Shown here: positions 25,701 to 32,831 of the stretch, one piece after another
Layout: every line of letters begins with the position of its first letter
Numbering within the stretch: the first letter of the stretch is position 1
Source of the DNA: Bacillota bacterium
GTDB taxonomy: Bacteria; Bacillota; Bacilli; Alicyclobacillales; SLC66
Reading direction: 5' to 3'
NCBI GenBank assembly: GCA_021821055.1
Contig: JAKACX010000006.1
Span: 1-64,000, forward strand
DNA length: 64,000 nt
Position numbers and translations under genes: made by a program
The notes under the pieces: generated by a model
What the model was told of the DNA's origin: nothing
Database searches by the model: none
Seen by the model: the letters and a program-made list of their open reading frames with translations, nothing else

Positions 25701-27263
25701 GGGTCCGAGCACCACGCGCGTGGAAAAGTGTTCAATTTCTCGCTCGCGGTCGATCGCCGGATTCGTCACAACCGCGACTGTCTCCTTGAGGAAGTCCGCG
25801 ACATTCTGGCGTTGTTCTGCGAGCATGGCCAGAGGTCCGTCAAATCCGAGCGACCGGATCGGTTCGGCCCCCTTGGAAGCCTGCGCCTCCATGACGCGAA
25901 CATCCTCCACGTCCCAGCCGAAAGCGGCCATGCGCGCGTCGCGGGTTCCGTCGTGCCGGTTCGGCGTCAAATGCACCGGTCCCATCACTCGCGGTCCGCC
26001 AAACGCGATGCCCCGGCCAAATCCGGTCACCGCGTGTCTCCCCGTCATGCGCTCGTAAACGAGTTGCTGAACCTCGTCGTAGGAGCGCACGATGACCGGT
26101 TCGCCCTCGTGGAGTTCGACGTGGATTTTCTCACCGGGGGCCAGAGGCTTCGGATCGTGCATCATGTCTTGGAGCGACACGACTCCCTGCTCCGAACTGA
26201 AGACGAGGCTGGACGGCGTTTCGACCATCCAGAGCGGGCGCAGTCCGAGCGCATCCACAGCGAATACCGCCTCATCGCCTGCGCGCGAGACGATTCCCGC
26301 CGGTCCCTGCGCGAACGGGCCCCAAAGCGAGCGGATATACATATACAGATCCTGCAGTTCGGGCCGCATCTGCTTGACTTCATTCACGATGGGCGGGAAA
26401 GCGATCTCAAGCGCCTCCGCAAGGCTGTACTCGTACTGGTGCAGCAGCCCGCGCAGGAAACGGTCAAGATCCTGCGAGTCGCTCCCGCCGGGCACGACAG
26501 GGATGTCCAGCATGCGCATCTCTTCGCGCAGGCGGTGAATGGTATTGAGTTCGCCGTTGTGCCCGAGCGCCGTGAACGGCTGGACGCGTTCCGACGATGT
26601 CGTCGTATTGGTCGAATAGCGGTTGTGTCCGATCGTCAGACGGCTGCGGAATCCTTCGTGCCGGAAATCATCAAAGTACGCCTGCAGCGTTTGCGCGTCG
26701 CCCCGCACCTTGTACACTGCCGTTTTGCCAGACAGTGACGCCACGTGGATCCCGAGTTCCTCTTCAAGCGACAACAACAGGCGAAAACAGTCATTGTCCG
26801 CGCGCGACTCGCCGCCGCCCGGCGCCAACATGGCGAACTGGTGGAAGTGGACGCCTTCCGCCAGGCCGGCGTGGCCGAGCGCCTCACGATTGACCGGATC
26901 GGCCACGTGCAGGAGTGACTCGAATCCATGCGCGCGCAGCACGTCCAGCACCCGTCCGGGCAGTGCCGCCAGATCGATTTCCATCGCCTCTGTCGCGACA
27001 ATGTGCGCCACCACAAACCGCTCGGAATACGCCTGCCTGGGTTCCATCCCCGCCTTTGCCAGATGGTCAAACCACATGTCGCGCGGGAGATCGAGCAGTA
27101 TGCCCGACCCATCCCCCTCGTCCGCTACAAATCCCGCGCGGTGTTTCATCTGGTCCAATGCCGTCAGTGCACTCAGGATGTTGTCAAATGTAGGTTTCCC
27201 TGATTTCTCCACCCAAGCTACAATTCCGCAGGCATCATGCTCTTCAAATTCTAAAAATGGCAA
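22737..27263 (-). CDS. gltB: Glutamate synthase large subunit
   Basis: Makes two glutamate from glutamine and 2-oxoglutarate. The 1508 residues have the class II glutamine amidotransferase domain first: after an 11-residue leader comes the nucleophile cysteine in HDACGIVAW. A central domain leads to the FMN-binding synthase domain (about 800-1220) with GLPVEIGVKL and SGFDGGTGAA. The iron-sulfur site is CTGCRGCHLDTC, and the C-terminal beta-helix domain ends the protein. I chose the TTG at 27263, seven bases after AGGAGGT; a GTG at 27269 overlaps that site. No small-subunit gene (gltD) follows. Expression is governed by the leader at 27379-27551. Confidence 0.95.
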   Translation of the reverse strand: MPFLEFEEHDACGIVAWVEKSGKPTFDNILSALTALDQMKHRAGFVADEGDGSGILLDLPRDMWFDHLAKAGMEPRQAYSERFVVAHIVATEAMEIDLAALPGRVLDVLRAHGFESLLHVADPVNREALGHAGLAEGVHFHQFAMLAPGGGESRADNDCFRLLLSLEEELGIHVASLSGKTAVYKVRGDAQTLQAYFDDFRHEGFRSRLTIGHNRYSTNTTTSSERVQPFTALGHNGELNTIHRLREEMRMLDIPVVPGGSDSQDLDRFLRGLLHQYEYSLAEALEIAFPPIVNEVKQMRPELQDLYMYIRSLWGPFAQGPAGIVSRAGDEAVFAVDALGLRPLWMVETPSSLVFSSEQGVVSLQDMMHDPKPLAPGEKIHVELHEGEPVIVRSYDEVQQLVYERMTGRHAVTGFGRGIAFGGPRVMGPVHLTPNRHDGTRDARMAAFGWDVEDVRVMEAQASKGAEPIRSLGFDGPLAMLAEQRQNVADFLKETVAVVTNPAIDREREIEHFSTRVVLGPRPSPSGAILEHALHLELQSPILLGGHSLDEPDRYRTLAHKLGTQLFEDVIEYFQHSADTACVELYPRVTADETLQDALARLGDEVRAAVRSGAMVIVLDDRFSFDDGGTFVDPALAVSVAHKTLRDLRQDGQSARRLASLVVRSGAVRNLHDIAVLAGLGAEAVCPYLYFEGAHAYDEWKGVENAYVALTKGLEKVISTLGIHELRGYDRLFSGVGLSRDVADVLEVRAFFDERAPGSTLEAFLVTARQRAELLRAPRATVARPYQLWPRIWKAAGDAAAGTGSYDDFVAKLYDLEGRQPVSLRHILDLKVDENSSVEPAEVDLSVGEHALPFLISSMSFGSQGETAFRAYATAAQQLDMISLNGEGGEIKDMLGRYAKNRGHQIASGRFGVNAELCNSADLLEIKIGQGAKPGEGGHLPGSKVSVKVANARNARKGTDLISPSNNHDIYSIEDLAQMIDELKTVNPRAKVSVKVPVVPGIGTIAVGIAKAGADVITLSGFDGGTGAARIHALKHVGLPVEIGVKLAHEALLDAGIRDLVELWCDGGIKSGRDVVKMVLLGANRIGFGTMSMIAIGCTGCRGCHLDTCHVGIATQIETRDEAKDHGLKAFEPRELERAVASLRRFFEGVAGEVRALVAQLGATSLQELVGQSQLLRQTRGLDRVDLRDLIDHHSSAPYRYMYRTVRPSSLSAHSLTAQLGEQAVSAMAVGSETLSFGADSVHSGERVIGGMLSGSVVRQEIRERRKGLSRASVKLVSGSVVGNGFAAYNATGMHLRVEGGAQDGVGKGSLGGKVIILRGLNRHGVRINGCVGKGLAYGAQRGLFIVQGNADSRAGIRLSGADVIIGGEVSTPLDDARAGVANRANMKGFAFEYMTGGRALVLGDPGPWICSGMTGGVVYVRIQPEMGLTVEAVRRRIAKGAKVSIVRLDTGGILDVQELLSAYQKELVRSGQQEEAQRLAPLYEAPDDHFMMIKAGSGQTDQDVATE

Positions 27264-27378
27264 ATCGGCCACCTCCTGATGATGACGACCAGCTATATGA
27301 TGTGGGTGAATCCCGCGGGGTGCTGCAAAGGGAGCGGTCGCAACGGCCAAGGGCCCCGCGCAAAGTCCGGATGCCAGC

Positions 27379-27418
27379 AAAAAGGCGGAGCCAATCCCCC
27401 TCAGGGAACCTCTCCGCC
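27379..27418 (-). terminator. Leader terminator of the gltB riboswitch
   Basis: GGCGGAG (27384-27390) pairs with CTCCGCC (27412-27418) around an internal hairpin, followed on the minus strand by TTTTT. It lies between the promoter and gltB, so it is an attenuator. Its 5' arm overlaps the P3 strand of the aptamer. Confidence 0.85.
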
Positions 27419-27521
27419 GAGTCTTTTGTACTCACGGTGTGGCACTTGCCCGCCAGTCCCGCTTGGTCCTGTCTTCAAGTTACATGAAGCCGGATCCCTA
27501 GGGACACTTCCTCTGTGTGTC
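27414..27521 (-). ncRNA. ykkC-family riboswitch (subtype 2, ppGpp or PRPP) upstream of gltB
   Basis: On the minus strand a small P0 stem (ACAC with GTGT) leads straight into CCTAGGGATCCGG. ACAGGACCAAGCGGGACTGG and ACACCGTGAGTACAAAAG follow, all matching what I know of ykkC consensus blocks. P3 pairs CCG.GAGT with ACTC.CGG. Because the P3 3' strand also forms the 5' arm of the terminator, ligand binding should block termination, giving an ON switch. Subtype 2 (with P0) senses ppGpp or PRPP. Association with glutamate synthase favours ppGpp, but the sequence alone does not decide. Confidence 0.8.
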
Positions 27522-27522
27522 T

Positions 27523-27551
27523 ACTATACCGACAAGTGAATAAAAATGCAA
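27523..27551 (-). promoter_or_regulatory. SigmaA-type promoter of the gltB leader
   Basis: TTGCAT (27546-27551), 17-base spacer, TATAGT (27523-27528) on the minus strand. The start near 27517 places the riboswitch at the very 5' end of the transcript. The region 27264-27610 has no gene; it is leader and promoter. Confidence 0.85.
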
Positions 27552-27610
27552 TGCCACCTTGAAAGAAAGGCCACAGAAATCTGCGTCCAGTCTGTGTCAA
27601 AGAGCGCACG

Positions 27611-28423
27611 TCAGTCGTGCGGCACCGTTCGACTGCCCGTCCAGTCTGCTCCAAGCATTCCCTGCAAGGCATCCCGGACGACGTCAACGGCGATCGCAAA
27701 GCCAATGCCTTGCGAGCTTTGGCTCACTGCCGTGTTGATGCCAATTACCTCTCCCCGCAGGTTGATCAGCGGTCCGCCCGAGTTTCCGCGGTTGATGGCC
27801 GCGTCCGTCTGCAGCAGATGCGGGTACGTCCGGTCGCCAATTTGCATCGGTCGCTCCTTGGCGCTAACGATGCCAACAGTGACAGAATTATCTAAACCAA
27901 GCGGGTTCCCGATCGCGAGCACCCACTCGCCGACCTGCACGTTCTTCGACCGGCCGAGTCGCAACACGCGCACACCCTTGCGCGGCGCCACCTTGAGGAC
28001 GGCGATGTCATGCTCATAATTGGCGCCGATGAGCCGTGCAGGGACCGCGCGGTCTTTTCCCAAACGCAGGACCCGCACTTCTCTGGCGTCGTGAATGACG
28101 TGCTCGTTTGTCAGAATGTAGCCGCGCGGATCAAACAGGAACCCCGTTCCGATATTGACGGCCCGCGATTCATGATCGGGTCTGATGTCCCAGGGAATTC
28201 CAAACGGCAGCGCATGGGTGCGCCCCCGCATCCGTCCCTCGTCCGGGATCACCTCGATGTTTACCACGGCGTCGCGGAATCTGTCGACGATCGTCACAAA
28301 GTCCGGAAATGCCGTCCGCCGTCCCGGAGCCGCCGTCGGCCAGCCGGCCGGGCGGACCGTCACGCCACCGCGTCGGCCGCCGCCCGCGGTGGCCCGTGTT
28401 GCGCCTGTCTTGCGCCCGTTCAT
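27611..28423 (-). CDS. Trypsin-like serine protease, HtrA/DegP-like without PDZ
   Basis: Serine endopeptidase of the S1C type. The 270 residues hold the full triad: histidine in TNEHVIHDA (about 107), aspartate in YEHDIAVLK (about 138), serine in INRGNSGGPL (about 213). The first 40 residues are arginine and glycine rich and look disordered. Unlike HtrA, there is no clear membrane anchor or signal peptide at the N terminus, and no PDZ domain at the C terminus. So it may act in the cytoplasm or forespore. The ATG at 28423 follows GAGGTGGGGG. Cellular role unknown. Confidence 0.88.
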   Translation of the reverse strand: MNGRKTGATRATAGGGRRGGVTVRPAGWPTAAPGRRTAFPDFVTIVDRFRDAVVNIEVIPDEGRMRGRTHALPFGIPWDIRPDHESRAVNIGTGFLFDPRGYILTNEHVIHDAREVRVLRLGKDRAVPARLIGANYEHDIAVLKVAPRKGVRVLRLGRSKNVQVGEWVLAIGNPLGLDNSVTVGIVSAKERPMQIGDRTYPHLLQTDAAINRGNSGGPLINLRGEVIGINTAVSQSSQGIGFAIAVDVVRDALQGMLGADWTGSRTVPHD

Positions 28424-28503
28424 GCCCCCACCTCGATTCGCGTCCTATGACACGATATTCGGGGACGATCGCGTAAGACGGGGACAGATGACTATCCTGT
28501 GCT

Positions 28504-28806
28504 CTATTTGACGCTCGTCAGCTGCGGTTCCGGCTCCTTGTACGAGCACGTGCCGGGGAGCGGCGGGCGCGACAGAAACTGCATGCCGCGTTCGAGCTTG
28601 CGGTACAGGCCGCGGGCGTCGCGCCCCCCGACCAGCGCGTTGTCGCGCAGGGCAAACGGCACATCCGTGCACATGCCGCACTTGTCGACACAGTCCTTGA
28701 CCTGAATGTCGACGTCAGGATACTGCTGCTTGAGCAGGTCATAAACGGACTGAGAATAGAGGTCCAGGTTCTTCTGGCAGAAAACGATATTGTATGACGC
28801 TGGCAC
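28504..28806 (-). CDS. DUF1450 family protein (YuzB-like)
   Basis: Small protein of the UPF0349/YuzB group, about 100 residues. The conserved cysteine cluster is DCVDKCGMCTDVPFAL, where three cysteines could bind metal or form a disulfide. An earlier cysteine stands in NIVFCQKNL. I chose the GTG at 28806, eight bases after GGAGG; the frame extends further but without support. A link to iron-sulfur proteins or redox is often suggested for this family, but the function is not known to me. Confidence 0.8.
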   Translation of the reverse strand: MPASYNIVFCQKNLDLYSQSVYDLLKQQYPDVDIQVKDCVDKCGMCTDVPFALRDNALVGGRDARGLYRKLERGMQFLSRPPLPGTCSYKEPEPQLTSVK

Positions 28807-28938
28807 GCTGCTCGCCTCCGGTATTTCACAATAGAATCGCGCCCCCGCCATCGTTCGGGAGTCTTGACTCCATTTTAGCACGGCGGCCGCGGCGAATCCA
28901 ATTCCAGAGCGCGAATCAGGGCGCACGGCCGACGCTTT

Positions 28939-29109
28939 TCATGGCAGGGATGGCTGGTACCGCACTCCATAGTTGCCCCTGCTCGTCCGGTAAATCTGCA
29001 CATTCGGCTGACGTTGCCCGCGCAGGATCTGATCGTCGCGCACGCACATCGCCACGTAGTTTGCCACGGAACGAGAGTCGTACAGACGGGCTTCGTAGAT
29101 CCAGGTCAT
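28939..29109 (-). CDS. Small protein, member A of a two-member family in this window
   Basis: A 56-residue frame from ATG (29109) to TGA, with GGAAGGGTGG just upstream. It contains WIYEARLYDS near the N terminus and YRTSRGNYGV near the C terminus. A second gene at 38932-39108 encodes a homologue with the same two blocks. Matching residues include W, Y, RLYDS, two alanines, an arginine and YRT.RG.YGV. Such conservation between two loci is strong evidence of coding. I recognise no known domain. It follows the DUF2797 gene by 79 bases on the same strand. Confidence 0.75.
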   Translation of the reverse strand: MTWIYEARLYDSRSVANYVAMCVRDDQILRGQRQPNVQIYRTSRGNYGVRYQPSLP

Positions 29110-29188
29110 CGCCGCCACCCTTCCTGAATGAAGACTCGATGTCAGGAAGCAGTGTTCCCCGGCGGGACGGCCATCATGTGGGTGTCGC

Positions 29189-29989
29189 TCAGTCGTTTGC
29201 GACCACTTCGAGCAGCATGCCCGCGTGTTTCCGTATGTTTACAACCCCGTCCTCAAACAGCAGGTATTGCCCCCGCGCGCCGACGAGCGGCCCTTCGACG
29301 GGCGCGCGTTCAAGCGAAAGCGACTTTTGCTTCGGTTCCCGGCCGCGAAGCACGGGATAGACAAACTCGTGAATGACGCGCTCGTGCACGACGTACGGCA
29401 ACCACTTCTTGTCAATCCGTGAGGCGGCGTCGTCCGCCAGCGCCGCCAGATCAGCCTCTTCGACCTCGCCGCGCACCATCTTGCGCCAGTTTGTTTTGTC
29501 CGGCAGCCATTTGGCGATCTCCATCTCGAGCATTCCCGCGTCCCTGCGCGTGGGAACCTCCGCAAAGACCGTGGCGCGGACCGCTCCCTGATCCACCCAG
29601 CGTGTGAACTCGCGGTGCTTTCGCGTGATGCCGACCTTGGCGTGACTGCTGACGCCAAGGTACACCACGTGCGGCACCGTGCAGTGTCCGGCGGCAAACT
29701 GCTCATCCCTGCAGGTACCCAGATGGAGGTGGCACTCGTGCGGCTTGACCATGCACAGATCGGTCTGCGCAAGCGTTGTAACGCACGGGAAGCAGTAACC
29801 GTTCTGAAACAGTTTCGTAACGGGACGTCCGCAGGCGATACACCGCCGTTCGCCGCAAAACGATATGCGAACGCGCCGTCCCAGCCAGTCATTGATGCTT
29901 TGAACGGCTCCGTCCAATTCCCAGCTGTACTGGATCGGAAGTCCCGTCTCATGAAGCAATTCCCGGTTCCACCCTCGCACTGCGCACAT
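29189..29989 (-). CDS. DUF2797 family protein
   Basis: About 266 residues. A zinc-ribbon-like segment has CIACGRPV and CFPC (about 49-69), and more cysteines and histidines follow (CHLHLGTCRDEQFAAGHC). The rest has a strand-rich centre, VVYLGVSSHAKVGITR, that is typical of DUF2797. Function unknown; nucleic-acid binding is a guess. I chose the ATG at 29989; the GTG three codons later has the better distance to AAGGGGG. The gene lies alone on the minus strand after a plus-strand gene. Confidence 0.78.
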   Translation of the reverse strand: MCAVRGWNRELLHETGLPIQYSWELDGAVQSINDWLGRRVRISFCGERRCIACGRPVTKLFQNGYCFPCVTTLAQTDLCMVKPHECHLHLGTCRDEQFAAGHCTVPHVVYLGVSSHAKVGITRKHREFTRWVDQGAVRATVFAEVPTRRDAGMLEMEIAKWLPDKTNWRKMVRGEVEEADLAALADDAASRIDKKWLPYVVHERVIHEFVYPVLRGREPKQKSLSLERAPVEGPLVGARGQYLLFEDGVVNIRKHAGMLLEVVAND

Positions 29990-30088
29990 TTCCCCCTTCG
30001 GATACGGCCAGACTAAGCACCATGCGAAACCAGAGGACGCGTGACAGTCAACATGTCGCATGTCCACCAGGAAGGGGCGTCCGACCAT

Positions 30089-30760
30089 ATGCTCATTCTC
30101 GCCGCCGTTCTTCCGGCGCTCGTCCTGCTCGCCGTCGTGTACGCGGCCGACCGGCACAAGGAGCGCCCGCGTCGCGTGCTGCCGCTGTTTGTCGTCGGCG
30201 CGCTCGTCGTCCTCCCGGCGGGACTGTGCGAGCGTTATCTGCTCGACTTGTACGCGGCCACGCCCAATCCGCCGACGGGCTTTGTGGCCTCCCTGGTCAC
30301 GGCGTTTTTTGTGGCTGGAATCACAGAGGAGGCATTCAAGGGCTTCGCGTTCTTGCGCCTCGTGTACCACAGACCGATTTTCTCGGAGATGTATGACGGG
30401 GTCTTGTACGCGGTGGCGATCAGCCTGGGCTTCGCGGCCGTCGAAAACATCCTTTATGTGACAAGCGACGGACTGCAAACGGCGTTTGTCCGCGCGTTTA
30501 CGGCCGTTCCCGCACACGGCCTGTTCGGCGTCGCCATGGGCTCTTACTTCGGCAAGGCAAAATTCTCAAGCGCGCCGCTTTGGCCGGCCTTCGCCGTTCC
30601 CGCCCTGTTGCACGGCGCCTACGACGCGTTCGCTCTGGCGCACGGCTTCTGGGCCAATATCGCCCTCATCGGCTACTTGATGTGGCTGGTCCGCTTCAGT
30701 TGGATCAAGGCGGCGACTGCGCGTGTGAGCGACCGGTTCGAGGGTCACCGCACATCGTGA
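30089..30760 (+). CDS. PrsW family intramembrane metalloprotease
   Basis: Membrane protease of the PrsW (CAAX-like) family; in Bacillus PrsW cleaves the anti-sigma factor RsiW. The 223 residues have about seven hydrophobic segments. The family motifs are EEAFKGF (about 88-94), AAVENILY (about 124) and HGAYDAF (about 189), which supply the glutamates and histidine of the active site. I chose the ATG at 30089; AGGAAGGGG lies 11 bases upstream. Its true target here is unknown, since no anti-sigma gene is nearby. It overlaps the convergent 119-residue gene by 16 bases. Confidence 0.88.
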   Translation: MLILAAVLPALVLLAVVYAADRHKERPRRVLPLFVVGALVVLPAGLCERYLLDLYAATPNPPTGFVASLVTAFFVAGITEEAFKGFAFLRLVYHRPIFSEMYDGVLYAVAISLGFAAVENILYVTSDGLQTAFVRAFTAVPAHGLFGVAMGSYFGKAKFSSAPLWPAFAVPALLHGAYDAFALAHGFWANIALIGYLMWLVRFSWIKAATARVSDRFEGHRTS

Positions 30761-31104
30761 CCCATGCTGCCAAACGGTTCGGGATTCTCGCGCAGGCCCT
30801 CGAACACGAACAACGTACCTTCCAGGGTCTTCCACAGCGACATCTCCACCGAATCGTCAAGCATCAGCAGATGGAACAGGTTCATGTCGGTCTTGAAATA
30901 TGGACTCAGGTGCTCGTCATGCAGGCGGAGTTCCAGCACGCGAAACCGGTCGGCCGACGCAACCGTCACGCCGCCGGTCGCCTGCCATTGCGCGACATGG
31001 ACAGCCTCCCTGGTCTTGCCCCGGGCTTTGTGTTTGAGGTAGTCATACAGGCCCCTGGCGGCTTTGGCCTTACGGCTCTGATCTGTGAGAAGTCCGTAGT
31101 GCAT
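30745..31104 (-). CDS. Hypothetical protein, 119 residues
   Basis: I chose the ATG at 31104, nine bases after GGAAGGG; the frame extends 33 codons upstream. The protein has a basic N-terminal helix (about 7-30, with SRKAKAARGLYDYLKHKARG) and a mixed C-terminal part. No domain recognised. Convergent overlap with prsW is only 16 bases. Start and frame are reasonable, function unknown. Confidence 0.6.
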   Translation of the reverse strand: MHYGLLTDQSRKAKAARGLYDYLKHKARGKTREAVHVAQWQATGGVTVASADRFRVLELRLHDEHLSPYFKTDMNLFHLLMLDDSVEMSLWKTLEGTLFVFEGLRENPEPFGSMGHDVR

Positions 31105-31222
31105 GTGCGTCAACCCTTCCAGATCACACGAATGTCCCTTCATCGACAGTATACATGAAGGACCATGCGAGTGAATCGGAGGACGGTCATTCTGCTCTGG
31201 CATTCCTTCGGTTTTCCCGCTA

Positions 31223-31236
31223 CGATACGCGTATCG
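31223..31236. promoter_or_regulatory. 14-base perfect palindrome between divergent genes
   Basis: CGATACGCGTATCG at 31223-31236 is its own reverse complement. It lies between the 119-residue and 92-residue genes, where both promoters are expected. It could be an operator, but no binding protein is known. Confidence 0.35.
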
Positions 31237-31302
31237 CCGCTGCGCCGGGAGATGCAGATCCGGCGAAGACCTGCGGCGCCAGTCGAGAGGAGCTTGGGAC
31301 GG

Positions 31303-31581
31303 ATGCGGAACGCGCGCACACTGATCGAACGCGTAACACTGTCAAAAGCGATTGAAGGAGAGTTGCACACGTTTGAGGTGGACCTGCACGACAGCGACGG
31401 CGGCTATCTGGTCTACGTTTTTGATCCGGACGAGGCGTTCGACGTGGAACCGTTCCACTTCTCATCCCTGGAAGAGGCAAGGAGTGTGTTCGCCCGGTGC
31501 GTCAACCTGATGAAAGACGAACGCGTCAGCGAGACCGAGTCGCCGTACGACTTTGCAGAACGGGTGCTGTGGAAACTCTAA
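31303..31581 (+). CDS. Hypothetical acidic protein, 92 residues
   Basis: An ATG at 31303 follows GAGAGGAG by ten bases. The 92-residue product is acidic, with a strand-rich segment (about 20-40, with HTFEVDLHDSDGGYLVYVF) and a C-terminal helix ending ERVLWKL. The frame is open upstream to 31165 with no better start. No domain recognised. Confidence 0.65.
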   Translation: MRNARTLIERVTLSKAIEGELHTFEVDLHDSDGGYLVYVFDPDEAFDVEPFHFSSLEEARSVFARCVNLMKDERVSETESPYDFAERVLWKL

Positions 31582-31665
31582 TGACCGCTGCGCGCGCCGG
31601 CTTCCACGCTTGTGCGCGGGGTTTTGCGGGGAGTTTCTGCCGGCGTGCCGCCGCCAAACCGCGTC

Positions 31666-32325
31666 TCACGGTGCTGGCAGCAGGTAGGGCACGGCCCACT
31701 TCGCGTCGTCATTGACCGTCAGGACCGGAATGCCGCTTTGCCGGGCGACCAGGGGAAGGCGACGGGCCGGTTCCATTGTGAGCCGCGTGCCCACTACCAG
31801 CAGCACATCAGCCGTGCTGACCAGGTTTTGCGCCTGCAACAGACCGTGGACCGTCTCACCTTCCAGCACGAGATCCGGCCAAAGCAAGCCGCCGCAGGCT
31901 TCGCAGCACGGCTCATGCAGGGTCTTGCGCGTGAGGGCGAACAGCGAACGGCAGCCTGTGCAGCGGACGCGGTGCAGCGCACCGTGGAGTTCAATGACCT
32001 CCCGCGATCCAGCGCGTTGATGCAGTCCGTCCACATTCTGGGTGATGACGGAGACGCCGCGCAAAGCCAGCGCGATGTGCGCGGCATTCGGCCTTGCGCT
32101 GGTCCAGGACCGCATCATCGTCGCGTAGAAGCGGCGGTACTCCGCGACATGCCGCCGTGCGAGGTCCAGCCGGAACAGTTCCTGCAACGAGCGGCCCCCC
32201 ATGCGGGCATGCAGCGTGGGCAGACCACTCGCCACGCTGATTCCTGCACCCGTGAGCGCGACGATGCGCCGCGCCTGCGCGCAGCGCTCCCGCGCCGCAT
32301 CCAACTGGACGATCGCGGTTTCCAA
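31666..32325 (-). CDS. Sirtuin-like NAD-dependent deacylase (divergent)
   Basis: SIR2 family protein, about 219 residues. The NAD site GAGISVASGL (about 26-35), TQNVDGLH, the catalytic histidine in ELHGAL, and two zinc pairs (CTGC and CEAC) are present. The canonical GIPDFRG is replaced by GLPTLHA, so the aspartate, phenylalanine and arginine that contact NAD are missing. I chose the TTG at 32325, eight bases after AAGGGG; an ATG at 32388 would lie in the promoter of the divergent serA leader. Activity is therefore uncertain; it might use a different acyl group or have a regulatory role. Confidence 0.75.
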   Translation of the reverse strand: METAIVQLDAARERCAQARRIVALTGAGISVASGLPTLHARMGGRSLQELFRLDLARRHVAEYRRFYATMMRSWTSARPNAAHIALALRGVSVITQNVDGLHQRAGSREVIELHGALHRVRCTGCRSLFALTRKTLHEPCCEACGGLLWPDLVLEGETVHGLLQAQNLVSTADVLLVVGTRLTMEPARRLPLVARQSGIPVLTVNDDAKWAVPYLLPAP

Positions 32326-32337
32326 CAGCCTCACCCC

Positions 32338-32367
32338 TTGACGAGCGGTTGCCCGATATAGTATCCT
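32338..32367 (+). promoter_or_regulatory. Probable promoter of the serA T-box leader
   Basis: TTGACG (32338-32343), 18-base spacer, TATCCT (32362-32367) on the plus strand. The start would be near 32374, giving a leader of about 460 bases to serA. It lies just outside the sirtuin gene as drawn here. Confidence 0.55.
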
Positions 32368-32374
32368 ACTCAGA

Positions 32375-32690
32375 AAATACGAGTTCATCTGTACCGCGCC
32401 ATCTGCGGCCGGATGAGTTCGCAACTACATAGCAAAAATCGATGACGGAAACGATTTGGCGGACAACCCACTGACAGCGAACTGCACGTTTGCTGCGGAC
32501 AGAGATCTGGCGGACGGTGCGAGCCAGGGGAACGACGCCGAACCAAGCATTCCCGAGTGAGCCCCGAAAACGACGTCCTGTGAGTAGGCGGATTACGCGA
32601 CACCGCGTTACCGGTTCGGTGAATAACCGATTGAGCCATCCGGCCGAAAGACTGGATGGGAATTAGGGTGGCACCGCGAGCGGGCGATAA
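32375..32690 (+). ncRNA. T-box leader upstream of serA
   Basis: The T-box sequence AGGGTGGCACCGCG is at 32665-32678, and a stem-loop terminator follows at 32691. Upstream, 32500-32530 has an AGAGA bulge and GGTGCGA in the loop of a stem CTGGC/GCCAG, as in Stem I of T-box leaders. A serine codon AGC at 32546-32548 followed by A is a plausible specifier, fitting serA. The exact specifier needs folding. The RNA senses uncharged tRNA (probably serine) and antiterminates. Confidence 0.88.
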
Positions 32691-32739
32691 ACCGCTCGCC
32701 CCTATACGCGTGACGACGGCGTAGGGGTGGGCGGTTTTT
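32691..32739 (+). terminator. T-box controlled terminator of serA
   Basis: A 14-base stem with two wobble pairs (32691-32704 with 32722-32735) followed by TTTTA. It lies between the T-box sequence and serA, as needed for transcription attenuation. Confidence 0.88.
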
Positions 32740-32831
32740 ATTGTGTCTCCCCATATGCCTGTCGCATACGGCCGGTCTGATCGCAGGAACTATCAGCGCT
32801 GGCTCAAAAGCCGCGCAGGAGGTGTGTGTAA

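Noticed and set aside
25092-26738. 548-codon plus-strand frame opposite gltB
   Set aside because: Shadow of gltB in GC-rich codons; composition is Arg/His/Gln rich with no domain.
29189-30517. 442-codon extended start for the DUF2797 gene
   Set aside because: The upstream extension is antisense to prsW and lacks similarity; the family length fits the start near 29989.
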